DNA of 64,000 nucleotides, from the NCBI GenBank assembly GCA_001695595.3, contig MBPM02000117.1, forward strand, positions 62,001-126,000, given 5' to 3'. The DNA is from Plasmopara viticola (Eukaryota; Oomycota; Peronosporomycetes; Peronosporales; Peronosporaceae). The notes beneath the pieces are model-generated. The model did no database searches. It had not been told where the DNA came from and was given only the letters and a program-made list of their open reading frames with translations. The position numbers and the translations under genes are program-made. Below are positions 1 through 11,641 of the stretch, in pieces. The first letter of the stretch is position 1, and each line of letters starts with the position of its first letter.

Positions 1-1199
1 CGCCAGATTAACACGGAGCAGTACATAGTTCGATGCATGTGTTTAGTTGAAGCAATGGATAGTGTAAAGGCTGCCAATTGCCGGGCGAGTTTCATTCGCC
101 GCATTACTTTGATGAAATTGCGATGTAATCGACATGAGCGACTTGCCATGTCTGGTCGCTCCGACGAAATAGGAGCGTGGGGTGGGACAAGAATTCGTCT
201 GTCTTCGTAAGAGGCGCCGCAGTTGAAAAAAGACTCTAATTACCCTATCACAAGCACATTGTAACTGACATAGTATTTGACTTCGATGTTTGCATTCATC
301 TGGAGACCACACTGTCTCTTCAAAGTTGTTTCTTCGATTGCGCATCCTCGCTTAGATTACAGCGATCGGCTGACGACGATGCCAATAATCTTCCAGTAAA
401 TAGTAGAGGTATGTCACGGCTTCGAGAATATATTCGTAATGCTCCTGTTGAAGTGGTGACTAGTCGCTTCTGTGTCAAAGGGGTTGCTTATTGCAGCAGT
501 ACTGTGTAAACCAAGCGAGCAAGAGAGACTGCGATGGGTAGCTAGTTAATAAAGTGAGATGCGATCTTGCCATTGTAATGGCGTTCACAATGCATCTCCA
601 CAGTAGCTTCTAAAGAATCACGAAGAAGCTGGTGCATTTGGAGCATATACACAATATGGTTTTGTCTTTTCTTTATCGGTTATGCAAGCTGTTTTTCTGG
701 CATGTCCAGATTCGACCCGATAGTGTGCAAACGCAAATAAATTTGTGACGATGCCGTGTAACCCGACATAAATGAAATTGCTTGTGTGTCCTTAGATGGG
801 AAATTTTAAGAACTAAAAAATTGACAGCAATACTAATTGTGTCTTATAACTTAAATGGGGCACACCGTTAAACTGCCGCCGATAGTTTCCGCTGTCCCCT
901 ACCGTTGCTTCCATCTCTCCTTCCGAAAGACTTTAAACGTTTTGTTGTGGCTCTATTGCGTTTGTGCATGTCGGTTGCACTTTAGAGTCGTTTTCTCTGG
1001 CTTTGCCAGTTGTCCAGACCAACTTGGAAATGACGTGGGTTCTAGCTCCCTCTCCTCAGCCAAAGCAACATAATACTGTGGTGTTGTCTTCTCACTTGTC
1101 GCGCTGATCACGCGTTTGCCTTTTGGCCCATTGAGCGAAGTTGTATTCCCACCACGGTTTATCTGCCTACCTGCATCTACTTAGCGACTAATTAGTAGA
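1..1199. other. No gene recognised
   Basis: AT-leaning sequence with only short open frames (about 100 codons or fewer) that show no domain I recognise. Stops are frequent in all frames. It may be the 5' flank or leader of the decayed LINE that seems to start near 1200, but I see no boundary. Confidence 0.5.
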
Positions 1200-3240
1200 A
1201 TGGATTCCGTTCTTAGCTCTGCTTCGGTGAAACTATCGGCACGTTCGCCGACCAGCTTGCCAACGCCAGCCCCGATAGGCAAGCCCGGACGGACAGCAAC
1301 GTCCGGGTCATCAGACGAGCCACTAACGAACGGCTGTTAGACACCGCGCCGAATCCCGACGACCCTTAATTTGAGACAAGTTTGAATCTTTTTCCTATGA
1401 CAATTCAACGAACCAGGACCGCTGTTTTTGCTGTGCTTGCAGCGGTACCTACACCGATTGCTGTCAAGAACTGTACGAACATGTGGATTCCGGCCGCACG
1501 TCTTACTGCTGAATACAGGCAGGACGCCATCTTGAGCTCGCTAGCGTCGGTGAGCCAGCCTGCGGTATGGTGCGAGTGCCTTGTTCATTTTGGGACTTTT
1601 AACCGCACGCATATCGAGTTATTTCGTTTGTGTTCTTGTCCGACGATGCTCTCTCCCGATTAAATAATCAGCAACTTACGCTTTGTGGCGTCAGCGTCAC
1701 AATCTGTAGATACTGGAAGTACAACAAAGTGAACTTCGTGGATCCAAAAAGATGCGTTGGGTCCGGTAATCTGTGACTGGGTCTTGCAAAGAGATGCAAC
1801 ACCCGTCCTGATTTCGCCCTCGCACTTACACGACCAAGTACAATCCCATGGACGCACGGTGTACCTCAACAGTGTCGGTTGTCCTGCTGGACTTTTTAAA
1901 TCTAATGGTGAGAGTCTACGGGAAATCCTTTTTGTTTCGAAGAAAAAACCGTGCTTCGTAAAGCATCGTCCACGGCAGTAACCGAGTTAAGCCGCCTTCG
2001 CTACGACCATCTCCGCGCCGGCCGTCGGACACGTCTGATGCCAGCTTGACCGGTAACGATGCAGTAACGACCGGAAAACCCAGTCATCGAATATGTTGAT
2101 TCAATTGTTTGCTAAATACAAGGTAGCCATTGATTTGGGTGCCCCAGTTAACGCCTCGTCTACACGTGCGCCGCGCCCTACAAGTTTGACCAACAAGCCG
2201 ACTGGCCCGGCGGTCAAGCGCATGATTGTGCATGCAGTACCAGACGATACAATAGAGTGAAAGCCTGTACAACATTCGCAACACGATATCAACAACCATT
2301 AAGGGGGATAATTTCGGAGTCGAACGGTCTGGTTCCTTGCAAGCTTTACATTTAGCCTGAAGACTCCCACTCTCTTGTCTACTCGTTCCCACTTCCGCCT
2401 ACCTGCTGTGACGTTTTTCAAGATGAATTATTTGATGCGTCGTTGCCTCTGCGTGTTGATTTGGAAGCGGGCTAACAAGAAAAAACGAAGAAGGGTGACC
2501 GCCACCGTACTGCTTCGTCAGATTTTGCCTTACGAAGAAGATGCGCGTGTGCTAAAACGTTTTCGCTCACTTGCTCGCACAGTGGAGCAAGTTTCAGTGG
2601 CAGAACGTTAACAAGCAATTAATGAATGTATCAAGCGAAGTGTCTTACAGCTGCACACGAGGACGTGTTGACGGCAATTAAAGCGCAGCCAGCACACTTC
2701 CGCCAATTTTTTCAGCCTAAGGCAATACATATTAGCCAGCTGTTCAAAACCCACGCAGTTTACCGGGCAATCAGCGCGGAGCCTGAAACGAGCGATGAGT
2801 CATTTGTCTCATAAGATCGTCTGCGGCTCCGATACAAGATCAACTCCAACAAGGCTTCAAGGAAATGTCTCCGAGTAAGAGGCTCCAAGCCGCGGCTATA
2901 CACAGTGCCACTAGCGATTTGTTCTTGATGTTCTACGCGTTGCGTGTTTACGTCGATCCAATCAAAGTGCTAGGGCTTCTTGGGCTGATGTTGCCGCCAA
3001 AGCGCCTTCGTCATTCCCCGATTTTGCATTGAGGTGATTAAAATCTTCTCTGCTTAGCCCGGACTGACGCAGTAAAGCCTTATCTCGATGACAGTCGAAC
3101 GCCACCATCTGTGCTCACTGCACCGAACGATCTGGCGAAGAGTTCACTGCCAAAACATATGGCGAACAGGCCCTCATGATTGGTGGACCCTCACCTCTAT
3201 AGAGGCCTAGACTTTACCGGAGTCTCGCCGAGCGTAAATG
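1200..3240 (+). pseudogene. Possible decayed LINE ORF1 region
   Basis: An ATG at 1200 opens a GC-richer, Ser/Pro/Thr-rich reading frame (begins MDSVLSSASVKLSARSPTS) that hits a stop after about 46 codons. Coding-like segments continue in changing frames to about 3.2 kb (for example 1382-1663 and 2375-2814). The position directly upstream of clear LINE endonuclease and reverse transcriptase remnants on the same strand suggests this is the first ORF of the same element. No nucleic-acid-binding zinc knuckle could be confirmed, so the assignment rests mainly on context. Confidence 0.35.
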
Positions 3241-3499
3241 GGTTTAGCCAATAAATAACGTATCAGCGGCTTCTCTAAACATCAACTGGTCACGTTTCAA
3301 GAGACAAACTTTAAAAAAAGTGACTCACTACACCAGCGAAAATTTTATTCATGTGGCCGTTTCAGGAGAGCGCTGCTTCTGATCCGACACCACATCCCCC
3401 GTTCTTTATGAGCGACTTGGACTTGGACTTGTGCAATCTTTAGCCTCTCCATTCTAAGTAATCAGAGATCTCACAAAGCGCGTCTAAAAAGAGCAGTTA

Positions 3500-3960
3500 C
3501 GGTATCGTTTATTGATAATCAAGACCACGCTTAGTGAGCTTACGATGTACATATATGTCGTGTATGCACCTAATGAACCGTCACGACGTGGTGATTTTTT
3601 CGCGCGCTTCCAGTGGACCTCCTTTCCGACCGTTGGGATGAGGAGTAACAGACGGTACACATTGTTATTGGCGACTTCAATGTCATCATACATAATTGTC
3701 TTGACCAGGCTTCTCCATCCCAGTCACATCCCGGTACTGGTCGGGAAGTGCTGGGTGACTGGCTGGTTGCTTGTTTGATGGATGCATGAAGATTTGTGTA
3801 TCCCGATACGCGTGACTATACAAGTCCCACATTTAGAGCGGCTTGATTTCTGCTTCTTGACAGTGAACCTACTGAAGATCACATATCAGTCAAATTCACA
3901 CTACAAGTGAAATTTCTTCCCAAGTTGAAACGTGCGCCACGGGATGCCCACCTTGGCTGT
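3500..3960 (+). pseudogene. Decayed LINE endonuclease (EEP/APE-type)
   Basis: Fragments typical of the N-terminal endonuclease-exonuclease-phosphatase domain of LINE ORF2 appear in shifting frames on the plus strand. A YAPNEPSRRGDFFARF segment lies near 3564-3611. The catalytic-core motif IVIGDFNV is encoded at 3661-3684, followed by an LDQA segment. A DYTSPTF segment near 3810-3830 resembles the conserved region before the domain's end. In-frame stops and frame changes separate these pieces, so the domain is not functional. It belongs with the reverse-transcriptase remnants that follow. Confidence 0.7.
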
Positions 3961-4129
3961 TATGTGATTCTAAAGTTATCAGGAATCTCACGCTGTCAGC
4001 CGAAACACTGGTCGCTCGAATTCGACTCTTTGATGGATCTAATCCCTGATATCTGCTAAGTGAACACAAAATGATCCGACTGCATTTATCTATGCTGATG
4101 TGGCTCGATCTAAGGCGCGCAGATGCACG

Positions 4130-5500
4130 ATAGATGGCTCTAAAAATGACAGCGGTCAGCGATGCTCTTGACCTTCACAACTTGATTTCTACCGACTACA
4201 ACAAGAATACATTACTACAAGCTCAGGCTGATCTCAAGGCGTATCGAGAGAAGATTCAAGAGCGAAGTACTGAAAGTAAATTTGCGGCCGACTTACATTT
4301 AAGTAAGCGGTCAACGAAGCACTTTTCAGGCAGGTCACCTATCACTAAATTTGAGCGCAGAGGCGGAAAGATAACGGAAGACTCCGCTGAAATCGGCAAT
4401 GGACACCGTAATATCTTGGGGGACAATTGTTTCAATCGACGTCTACTGATCTAAGACATCTACGAAATGCTTCGTGCCAGCCGATTCGTCTTGCACAAAA
4501 ATTACGCGATAGAGTAACCAAGGTCACTTCTGCACGAAAGGCTCTGTTAAACGCGCTTATCACGGCAAATGATTTATATTGGGCGATTATGAGATCAAAT
4601 AATGGAAAGGCGCCGGACCGGACGGCCTCTCAATTTAGCCCCAATCATTGGTGCGTGTATGAAGTTATTCACGACTATCAGTTATACAAAGAAAAAATAA
4701 CTAAATTATAGTGACGTGCGCATCTCTCGTTGTTTTACAAGAAAGGGGATTGGTCACAGCCGAAAAAAAAACGCCCGCTGACATTATTGAATCACGTTGT
4801 CAAAGATCCTCGCGAGACGTCTGAGTACCATCCTATCATCGCTGATTCACGAAGATCGGAGCGGCTTTGTACCAGATTAGTTCATTCGTCTTTCGCTTTT
4901 CTGATTTCAAGAATTACATGAGCTGTGCACGGACAAGTTGCCAAACGCACGCGCCGTCCTCATCGACATTGCTAAAGCCTTCGACAGCATACTTTCGGGC
5001 ATCTACAAGTCTTGACGTTCTACTTCCGTCGGGTAGCGTCGTCCTACTGGATGTACTTCAAGGCGCAACAGGTACACCCGAACAGAGATTGAGTGATGTC
5101 CTCACTAAAGTCCGTACGCGCTGTGCCATATGGACGTACCGCTCCCGTACCTTACGCGGAAAAGAGGTGCTCTTTCAAAGCATCATCTTGTCTCTACTTT
5201 GATACACGACCAGTTTTACCAAAGTTACGACATTCCTATTGGATACTGTGGACATAACTGTCCGGAACATCGTTCACTCGAAGAACACAATGCTACGGCA
5301 GCGACTGAAAAGTTTGACAAAAATTGATCTATACATGTATCTCTAACGGCGGGTTTGAGCTAACGCCTACCGAGATATTCATCTAAGCAACGCACCTTAA
5401 AATGGTACGCGATGCGATCGCCGCGACTTGTAGGTCTAATATGCCTCCCCGATAATCGCTTTGACACTCGAGCAGTGTCCAAGAGCATTGGGATCCCTAG
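4130..5500 (+). pseudogene. Decayed LINE reverse transcriptase region
   Basis: Continuation of the same LINE ORF2. Open pieces at 4134-4454 and 4427-4711 look like the linker between endonuclease and reverse transcriptase. At 4953-4991 the sequence encodes AVLIDIAKAFDSI, which matches reverse transcriptase motif A of LINEs (hydrophobic-D-x4-AFDS). Frameshifts and stops occur about every 200-300 bases. I did not find an intact catalytic YxDD box. The element looks old, with point mutations and small indels rather than large deletions. Confidence 0.65.
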
Positions 5501-5595
5501 GTTTCGGCTTTGACATAATATACGCGGATATGAAAGGAGAGCAATATAGTGATTAAACTGAGTACTGGAGATCTACGCTACGAGTTTGAGCAGAT

Positions 5596-6620
5596 TTGCA
5601 CACTTCTCACAATTCTATAAATTGGAAGCGATTTGTACAAGTAATGCCACTTCGGTACAAAATTTGCTTTACTTTTGGCAAGGTTAAAATCCCACTGGCT
5701 GAAGTCAACAAAAGTACTATTGGCTTGATGAAGACACTGGGGTTCTACCGCCTTCACATTTTTGTGGATCGTCATGGAAGCTTTGCTTTAAAGAAGTTGC
5801 TCACTGGACTACTCAATCAGGACGATTTTGCCCGCCCTGCTTCCCAATCACGTTTGATATCGGATACAATTTCGAGACTCAGTCTGATTGCTCCACGACA
5901 TGGATCCAACTACGGCTCTAATCGGCCAGAAAACATAGACTGTGCCAATCACGCTAGGGCTTTTCTTGACAAATTAGTAATCAAAATGTGTAATCGCGAT
6001 TTTATGAAATTACTAATACGCACTCAGGCTGGTTCACAAACCCCTACACTTCAACTCGACAAGCTTCACATTGATGGGCATATTCCAAAAAATGAAACTT
6101 GGCGCTTTAAATTACGGCTGGACCGACATGTGTTACCAGTGTATTCAAATTTCAAGTTTCGACTACAACATAATGCATTAGGTTTTCGACACGACTTTCG
6201 ATGGCGAACGGATGTCATAACAACCAACTTGTGTGTACACGGTTGTACGGACATTAAAAACGCCCACCACTTATTTTAATCTTGCCCAGTGGCCTTTAAT
6301 CATAGATATTACCGTCTATCGCCTTATAAAGAGCTCGCATTAAACGGCACATGGTCGTTTTTTTCGGCACACTGAGCTTAAAAGCAAGCATTACCCAACA
6401 ATATGGAACATACGCAATACATGCTGCCTTTACTATTGTTCGCTGCTGTGTTCACCGCGCACTTTGGCTGCCTAGCTATACAACGCAGCATTTTAACTTC
6501 AAAAGAATTTGTACGTCATCACACATACGCATACACCAATCTGCACAGTAGGCCACTTCGACATCATGCTATTTCGAAAGGCAACACAAACTGGGTACAA
6601 GTTGCAATTGAGTGAGAAAC
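5596..6620 (+). pseudogene. Decayed LINE ORF2 C-terminus with zf-RVT-like region
   Basis: A 227-codon open frame (5596-6279) is the longest surviving piece of the LINE. Its end carries a WRFKLRLDRHVLPVYSNFKF segment, then NALGFRHDFRWR and a cysteine/histidine cluster (CVHGCTDIKNAHHLF). This resembles the zinc-binding region found at the C-terminus of many LINE reverse transcriptases (zf-RVT): W-K-L-hydrophobic, then R-x5-C-x3-C-x5-HxxF. After a stop at 6277-6279 similar sequence continues in other frames to about 6615 (AAFTIVRCCVHRALW in one frame). The open frame alone could be mistaken for a host gene; context argues against that. Confidence 0.6.
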
Positions 6621-6629
6621 GGGTTTGAA

Positions 6630-8780
6630 GTTAGACAAGACTCGCTTCTTTCATAAACCATTACTACATTTCCGCCAACTTGACTTACAACTACTATGCA
6701 ACAGAATGGATCAGGAAAGTGCTTCTATTTTACTGCAATGACAACGACAACTACACAAGAAATCAAGATACAAATGTTAGTTTAACGGGGTTGAAAAAAG
6801 ACAATAACAGCTATGGAATTCGTTTCCATCATCCAAATTCTGAGCGGACATCCAGGACAGCTGCTTGGAAGACAGGACTATCAACATAGTCCCTAGGGAT
6901 CGAAGACTAGCCCCCCCCCCGCTTCCGCTGGCCATGCTACCGGTCAGTTTATTATGAAGGTTTTTTGCCTGTTCTACAATCCAAGTTTGTGTCCACTCTC
7001 TTTACTGCTAGCTACAGCTTTGAGCAACCGCCCTGGTGTCGCGTTTAACAAATCCTTCTATGGAACAAGACAAAAATGTGCAACACGAGTCTTCCGTCGA
7101 CGACGTACACAATCGACAATCCCACGCACCAAACACAAGCCCCGAATAGTATTGAGAGGCGTTCCCCAATTTCAATCATGGTACCTGAAACTTGCAAGCT
7201 ATTACGTTATCAATACGCCATCCTTCACGCGCTGGACGTTCTTACACGTCTTTCACTGAAGTCTTTTACACCTCAACTCAACGTTAAGCCGATTAAGAAA
7301 AGCTGCGGAATCAACTTACGAAACCAAGTATTGTGCAGACTACTTAAGAACGTCCTATCCACATCGCAATATCAAGCCTAACGCGCATCACCGGCTATTT
7401 ATAGTTGGTCAAGATATTGCAAGCACCATTTACACCTTCCGGTCACGAATCTACACCATACAAGTGGAGCAGAAATTTTATAACCCTCATCGGTATATAT
7501 GACGCAAAAAATCAAGACGTACACACTCCGATCGCAGTTTGTAGTCCATTGAAGCACTTAAAGATCAAGTAATGCCTTAGGACGTTTGGCCCTCCACCAT
7601 CGTACTATCTCTCTTCAGTTACACGCCAAACACAGATATTAAGGAATTTACACTTTGCTTTATGCTGACTACACAAGTGCAGACTATCAAGACACATCGT
7701 GAGACCCAAACTATCAAGTTTTCGCGCATCAGTTTACCCCCTAGTGATTGGTTATACACTCGTACTGGCAAGCAATTTCCACGACACGGCTTCAAAATTA
7801 TGGGTTGATAATTACACACATGTCAAGATTCGAAGCATCAAGAACTCAAGCAGAGATTTACCCGCATTCAAGTTTTTCAAAACAACACAAGTGCGACTGG
7901 ATTAAGCGAGTTATTTCTCTTTTATCACCGTAGTTCCGTCCGCACCGCTCACTGGTCCAGATCATTAGTCTCTCCGCCGTCCAGTGTATAAATACTTCAT
8001 TGTGTACTTCTTTCACTGGCGAGCATCGATAAGTCTACACACTACGGCAAAGATGTCTGGATGTGTAAGTACCATGGGAACCATGGCCAACGTTTAAATT
8101 TTGGGGAATAACCGGAAAATCTAATGAACTTCCAAATGTCCCATAACCCTTATCTGGCACCGAACTTAGATTGTCATATAAATGTGGATTTTTGCACCAC
8201 GATTGCAGCAGTAATGTATTGGTACAAGTATATATAAAAATATATACGTATATATACAATCTAGTGGGCCACGATATAATTGAAGCTGTTCAATTTGAAA
8301 AATATTCCGACAAACTCGAGCCGAGCGAGATCATCCATTTTTTTATTTCGAGATACATAGGTGCGTACGCGACTATTCGACTATTTGTCCAGGGCAAAGT
8401 ACGTACCATTATCTAAGTGACACTTCATCAGTGAAAGAACCACGACGTACGTTGCTTACTTGGTCGTAGTAAGGCCTCAGCGGTGCAATCTTAACCGTGA
8501 GAATCTTAGTGTACTAAACCACTTTTTGAGATGTGCTCCGGTAATTAGTCTGACAAGTAAGTCACTAAGACGATACTGAAGTAGAACACTTTTAAGCTTT
8601 TCAATGAAATGCAATTAACACATCCGGTCTTGGACGGCTGAGAGCTTTTTAGACATGTCACTGATGAATATGAAGCGCTTCTATCTGTGCTCTCTACTGC
8701 CGCAAGTTTTTAAAGTCGTATAACGACCTACGTACTGCTAGTACGGACGAGGTGGACTAAACCTTCCACGAAGATGGCAA
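6630..8780. other. Decayed sequence, no gene recognised
   Basis: Short overlapping open frames on both strands (for example 6954-7259 and 7076-7381) show no domain I recognise. A run of ten C lies near 6911-6920. AT-rich patches with TATATA-type runs occur near 8226-8260. Probably degenerate repeat DNA. Confidence 0.5.
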
Positions 8781-9345
8781 ATATTGGAAATGATGCCAAA
8801 TGAGTGTCACTAATGACGAAGGCAACATTTTGTGAAAAGCCTGCTAATTGCATCAGCCATTTTGATTTAATTTAGATTTGCAGAGGTGCAAATGCTTGAA
8901 TGCGACTTGACTTAGACGTGGCAAAAGACTTCGACTATTCATGGCACGCAATGGAAGGCCGAGCGAAGAAAGACACGTTTTTTGTTTCACACCCTAAAAT
9001 TCTGCAGTATATGCTGCAACAAGCTTAAATAATCGCAGCTTCACCAATACCCAATGCTGGCGCTTAAATTTATATTAACATCAGTGGTAGTCGTGCTTCG
9101 ATAATTGTACTGTCGGTAGTGTGAGGAGTACGCAGCCGTTTACAGCGCTAGCATGATTAAAAAAATGTAAAATGAGTGTTAAGGATGACAGAGGCAAAAA
9201 ATTGTAAAACTTATTAGCTGCGTCAGCCGCCTTGGTTTCAGAAAATTGCAGGAGGGTAAACGGCCAACACAAATTGACACAAACGCGGCGAGGCACTTCG
9301 ATCACATTTCACGCATCGAAAGGCCAGGCAAAGTAAACACGATTC
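8780..9345 (+). repeat. Diverged direct duplication, period about 370 bp
   Basis: Bases about 8796-8990 and 9166-9345 can be aligned by eye in the same order. An AAATGAGTGT...GA.GA.GGCAA..A.TTGTAAAA block is followed by a GC-T-CATCAGCC/GC-T-CGTCAGCC block and then an A.GGCC.AGC.AAG..A.ACACG block. Similarity is clearly imperfect, with many substitutions and small indels. No reading frame persists. It may be two copies of part of an old repeat rather than a functional tandem array. Confidence 0.5.
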
Positions 9346-11568
9346 AAATTATACACGCTTAAGTCTACATCGTATATAGCAAGCAAGAGGGCCTGGGTTC
9401 GACAAGCTTGATCTATCGTAACTTCGTCGGTTCTCAGACTTTTTTTTTTCTTCAATCTCTTTCCCAGCAATTTATCATTCGTAGAAACACGGAGAGCCAC
9501 GATTATGATGTGCTTTGAAACTTTTTAAAGGATAGACACCACCTGTACGCTCACTAAAAATGACTGCATTGCTCTTATACATTGACTGTGTGTATATTGT
9601 GTTATCCTACTTTGTCGTGAAGCTAAAATATTCGACTGCTCAGGAATTCATGCCATCGATATTCTGCACATTAAACCATGTTCAAATTTGGAGCATTTTT
9701 ATCGCTCTTGACGCATGCATCGTGCACTTAGTTTAAGATAAGTTTGCCGTAAAAAGCATTTTAATCGACTTCGCACAAGTGGGTATACGTATGGCAGTAG
9801 CGCACTTGCTTATATTAAACCCTAGGAAATCTACCATAAGAGTATTACTATAACATATAAGCTATATTATTTTGTTTGGCATCGGTGCTCGAGATTTAAG
9901 TCATAAGACCTAACGATCTTTTTTAGGCGCACCAACCCTATTATAAATAAGCCAATCATTCACATAATAACCAGAAGAATTCTGTTTGCAACATCTCGCT
10001 TTCACAACATCTCGCTTTCACTTAAGGCTCATAAAGCTAACTAGAAAAACCGGCTGCATTATTTGCTTCAAAACTTGCTGTCTTACCTCTCCCTTAAATT
10101 TTGATCTTTTGACTGCTCAATTTTATAAAGATCAACATCAAGAAACTTCCAGTTTTTTTATGAGAAACCATTACACTCACCGCGTGCTCACATGTTCGTG
10201 ATCGTAGAACCATTAAATCATGATGTATTTTTTTCTGACATTTGATCAACTTTGCATTCTTGTTCATAGACACTTTTGGAGATCAAAGTAAGGCAGAAGC
10301 TCGTCGGTTCGGATATATAAATACCTCATCATTTTGAATGTCTTGGCATTTGTTCAGTTGTTCTGTACAGCAGATGTCTGCCAAAATTTATAATGTTGTC
10401 AATAAATGAGTAATTATCATCAAAGAATTAAAATAACCTTATGGGTATTTGCCATCCTTTATACACTGAGACATTACGGATCATGCTTCATGAACGTTAT
10501 AACTGCTTCATAAAGACTCGGGTCAACCTTGCAGTTAAAATGCTGGCACCATTTTATCAAAAATCTTCTGTCAGCTCGTCTTGTTATCTTTAACCAAACG
10601 GACCAGAATGCGAGCATCCGACAGTCCACGCTCTTATTGCTCGGCGGCATAAATTTGTGTTACAAAGCGATTCCCAAATTCTCTATTTACCTTTTCTTCA
10701 AACACTCTAGATTCTGGGTAGCCACGATGTTGGAGCGCTTCGATCCCTATTTAAAACAAACAGTTTGAGCTCACACGTCATCGTCGCGAATTTATCTGCT
10801 TTTTCATACTATCGTGCGACTTTTAGTATACTCCTAAAAACCAGCTTGCCTGACAAGCCTTAAAATGCACTCAGAATTTTACTAATGCGTACTTCATGAC
10901 GACGCCATGAGCGAGGTAGCTCTAATCGGTTGCTCGATGACGTTGTCGGAAGCTTGCATCACAAACGAAGCGCAACAACTTTGTCTCGTCTGGCAAAGCC
11001 TTGCAATAGCATGCTGGAGCCTCTACTTGGTGCTCTAAACGCTTTTTAAGTTAGAGCCAGTCGATAGTCAATAGACCTGACAAAGGGTTTTCATTACTTG
11101 CATAGCCAGCAAGGTATTTTTACAAATAGCTCGCTTGGTCTAATCACATCCTCAACTTCGTTTGAAACGTAGCGAGGGACAAGCCATTAAACCTTCTACT
11201 TTCTCAAGGTCTTCCGAACCCCATGATTGCTTACAAGGTCGTTGGGGACTTAAATCTCCTCCACCTCAAATGAGTATTTTGCGATGTTGGCATGGAGTTT
11301 ATTGGCCGTTACAATTCGAAACACTTGCATCAATTGGCTTTCAGGAGCAGCTGATACATTACAAATCGGCTACGAAGACATGCTTCATCAAAGTTTGCTC
11401 ATGAGGAAGCCTGTAATGGTCGAAGCAGTTGTGTGACTAAACAGTTGAACATCGTCGGGTCATATAATATTTCTTGTGGCATAATCAACAACCTTAATGA
11501 GATGCTGTTGAGGTATAAACACCAAGAGGGGTGCCATTGATGGTGTTAATACGAGCCATCTACCATGT
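9346..11568. other. Repeat-poor or decayed region, no gene
   Basis: No coding region is supported. A perfect 16-bp tandem duplication is at 9990-10021. A TATATAAATA box at about 10313-10322, followed by an AATAAA-like run near 10400, resembles an LTR promoter/polyadenylation arrangement, but matching LTR partners were not identified. Open frames at 9986-10201, 10529-10768 and 11162-11404 are short and unrecognised. Confidence 0.45.
9990..10021 (+). repeat. Perfect 16-bp tandem duplication
   Basis: Two adjacent identical copies of AACATCTCGCTTTCAC (9990-10005 and 10006-10021). Likely a recent slippage or repair duplication. No function is implied. Confidence 0.9.
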
Positions 11569-11641
11569 ATGATGATGCACTATACATTATGTCCATGTAC
11601 ACATGATGATGCACTATACATTGTGTACATGGACATAATGT
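11569..11641. repeat. Combined inverted and direct 20-bp repeats
   Basis: A perfect 20-bp inverted repeat has arms at 11584-11603 (ACATTATGTCCATGTACACA) and 11622-11641, separated by 18 bases. Interleaved with it is a perfect 20-bp direct repeat, ATGATGATGCACTATACATT, at 11569-11588 and 11603-11622 (period 34). The two repeat systems overlap, so the segment can fold as a long stem-loop. No transposase or flanking target duplication was seen. Confidence 0.9.

Noticed and set aside
5596..6279. 227-codon frame as a host gene
   Set aside because: Its C-terminus resembles the zinc-binding end of LINE reverse transcriptases and it follows other LINE fragments on the same strand.
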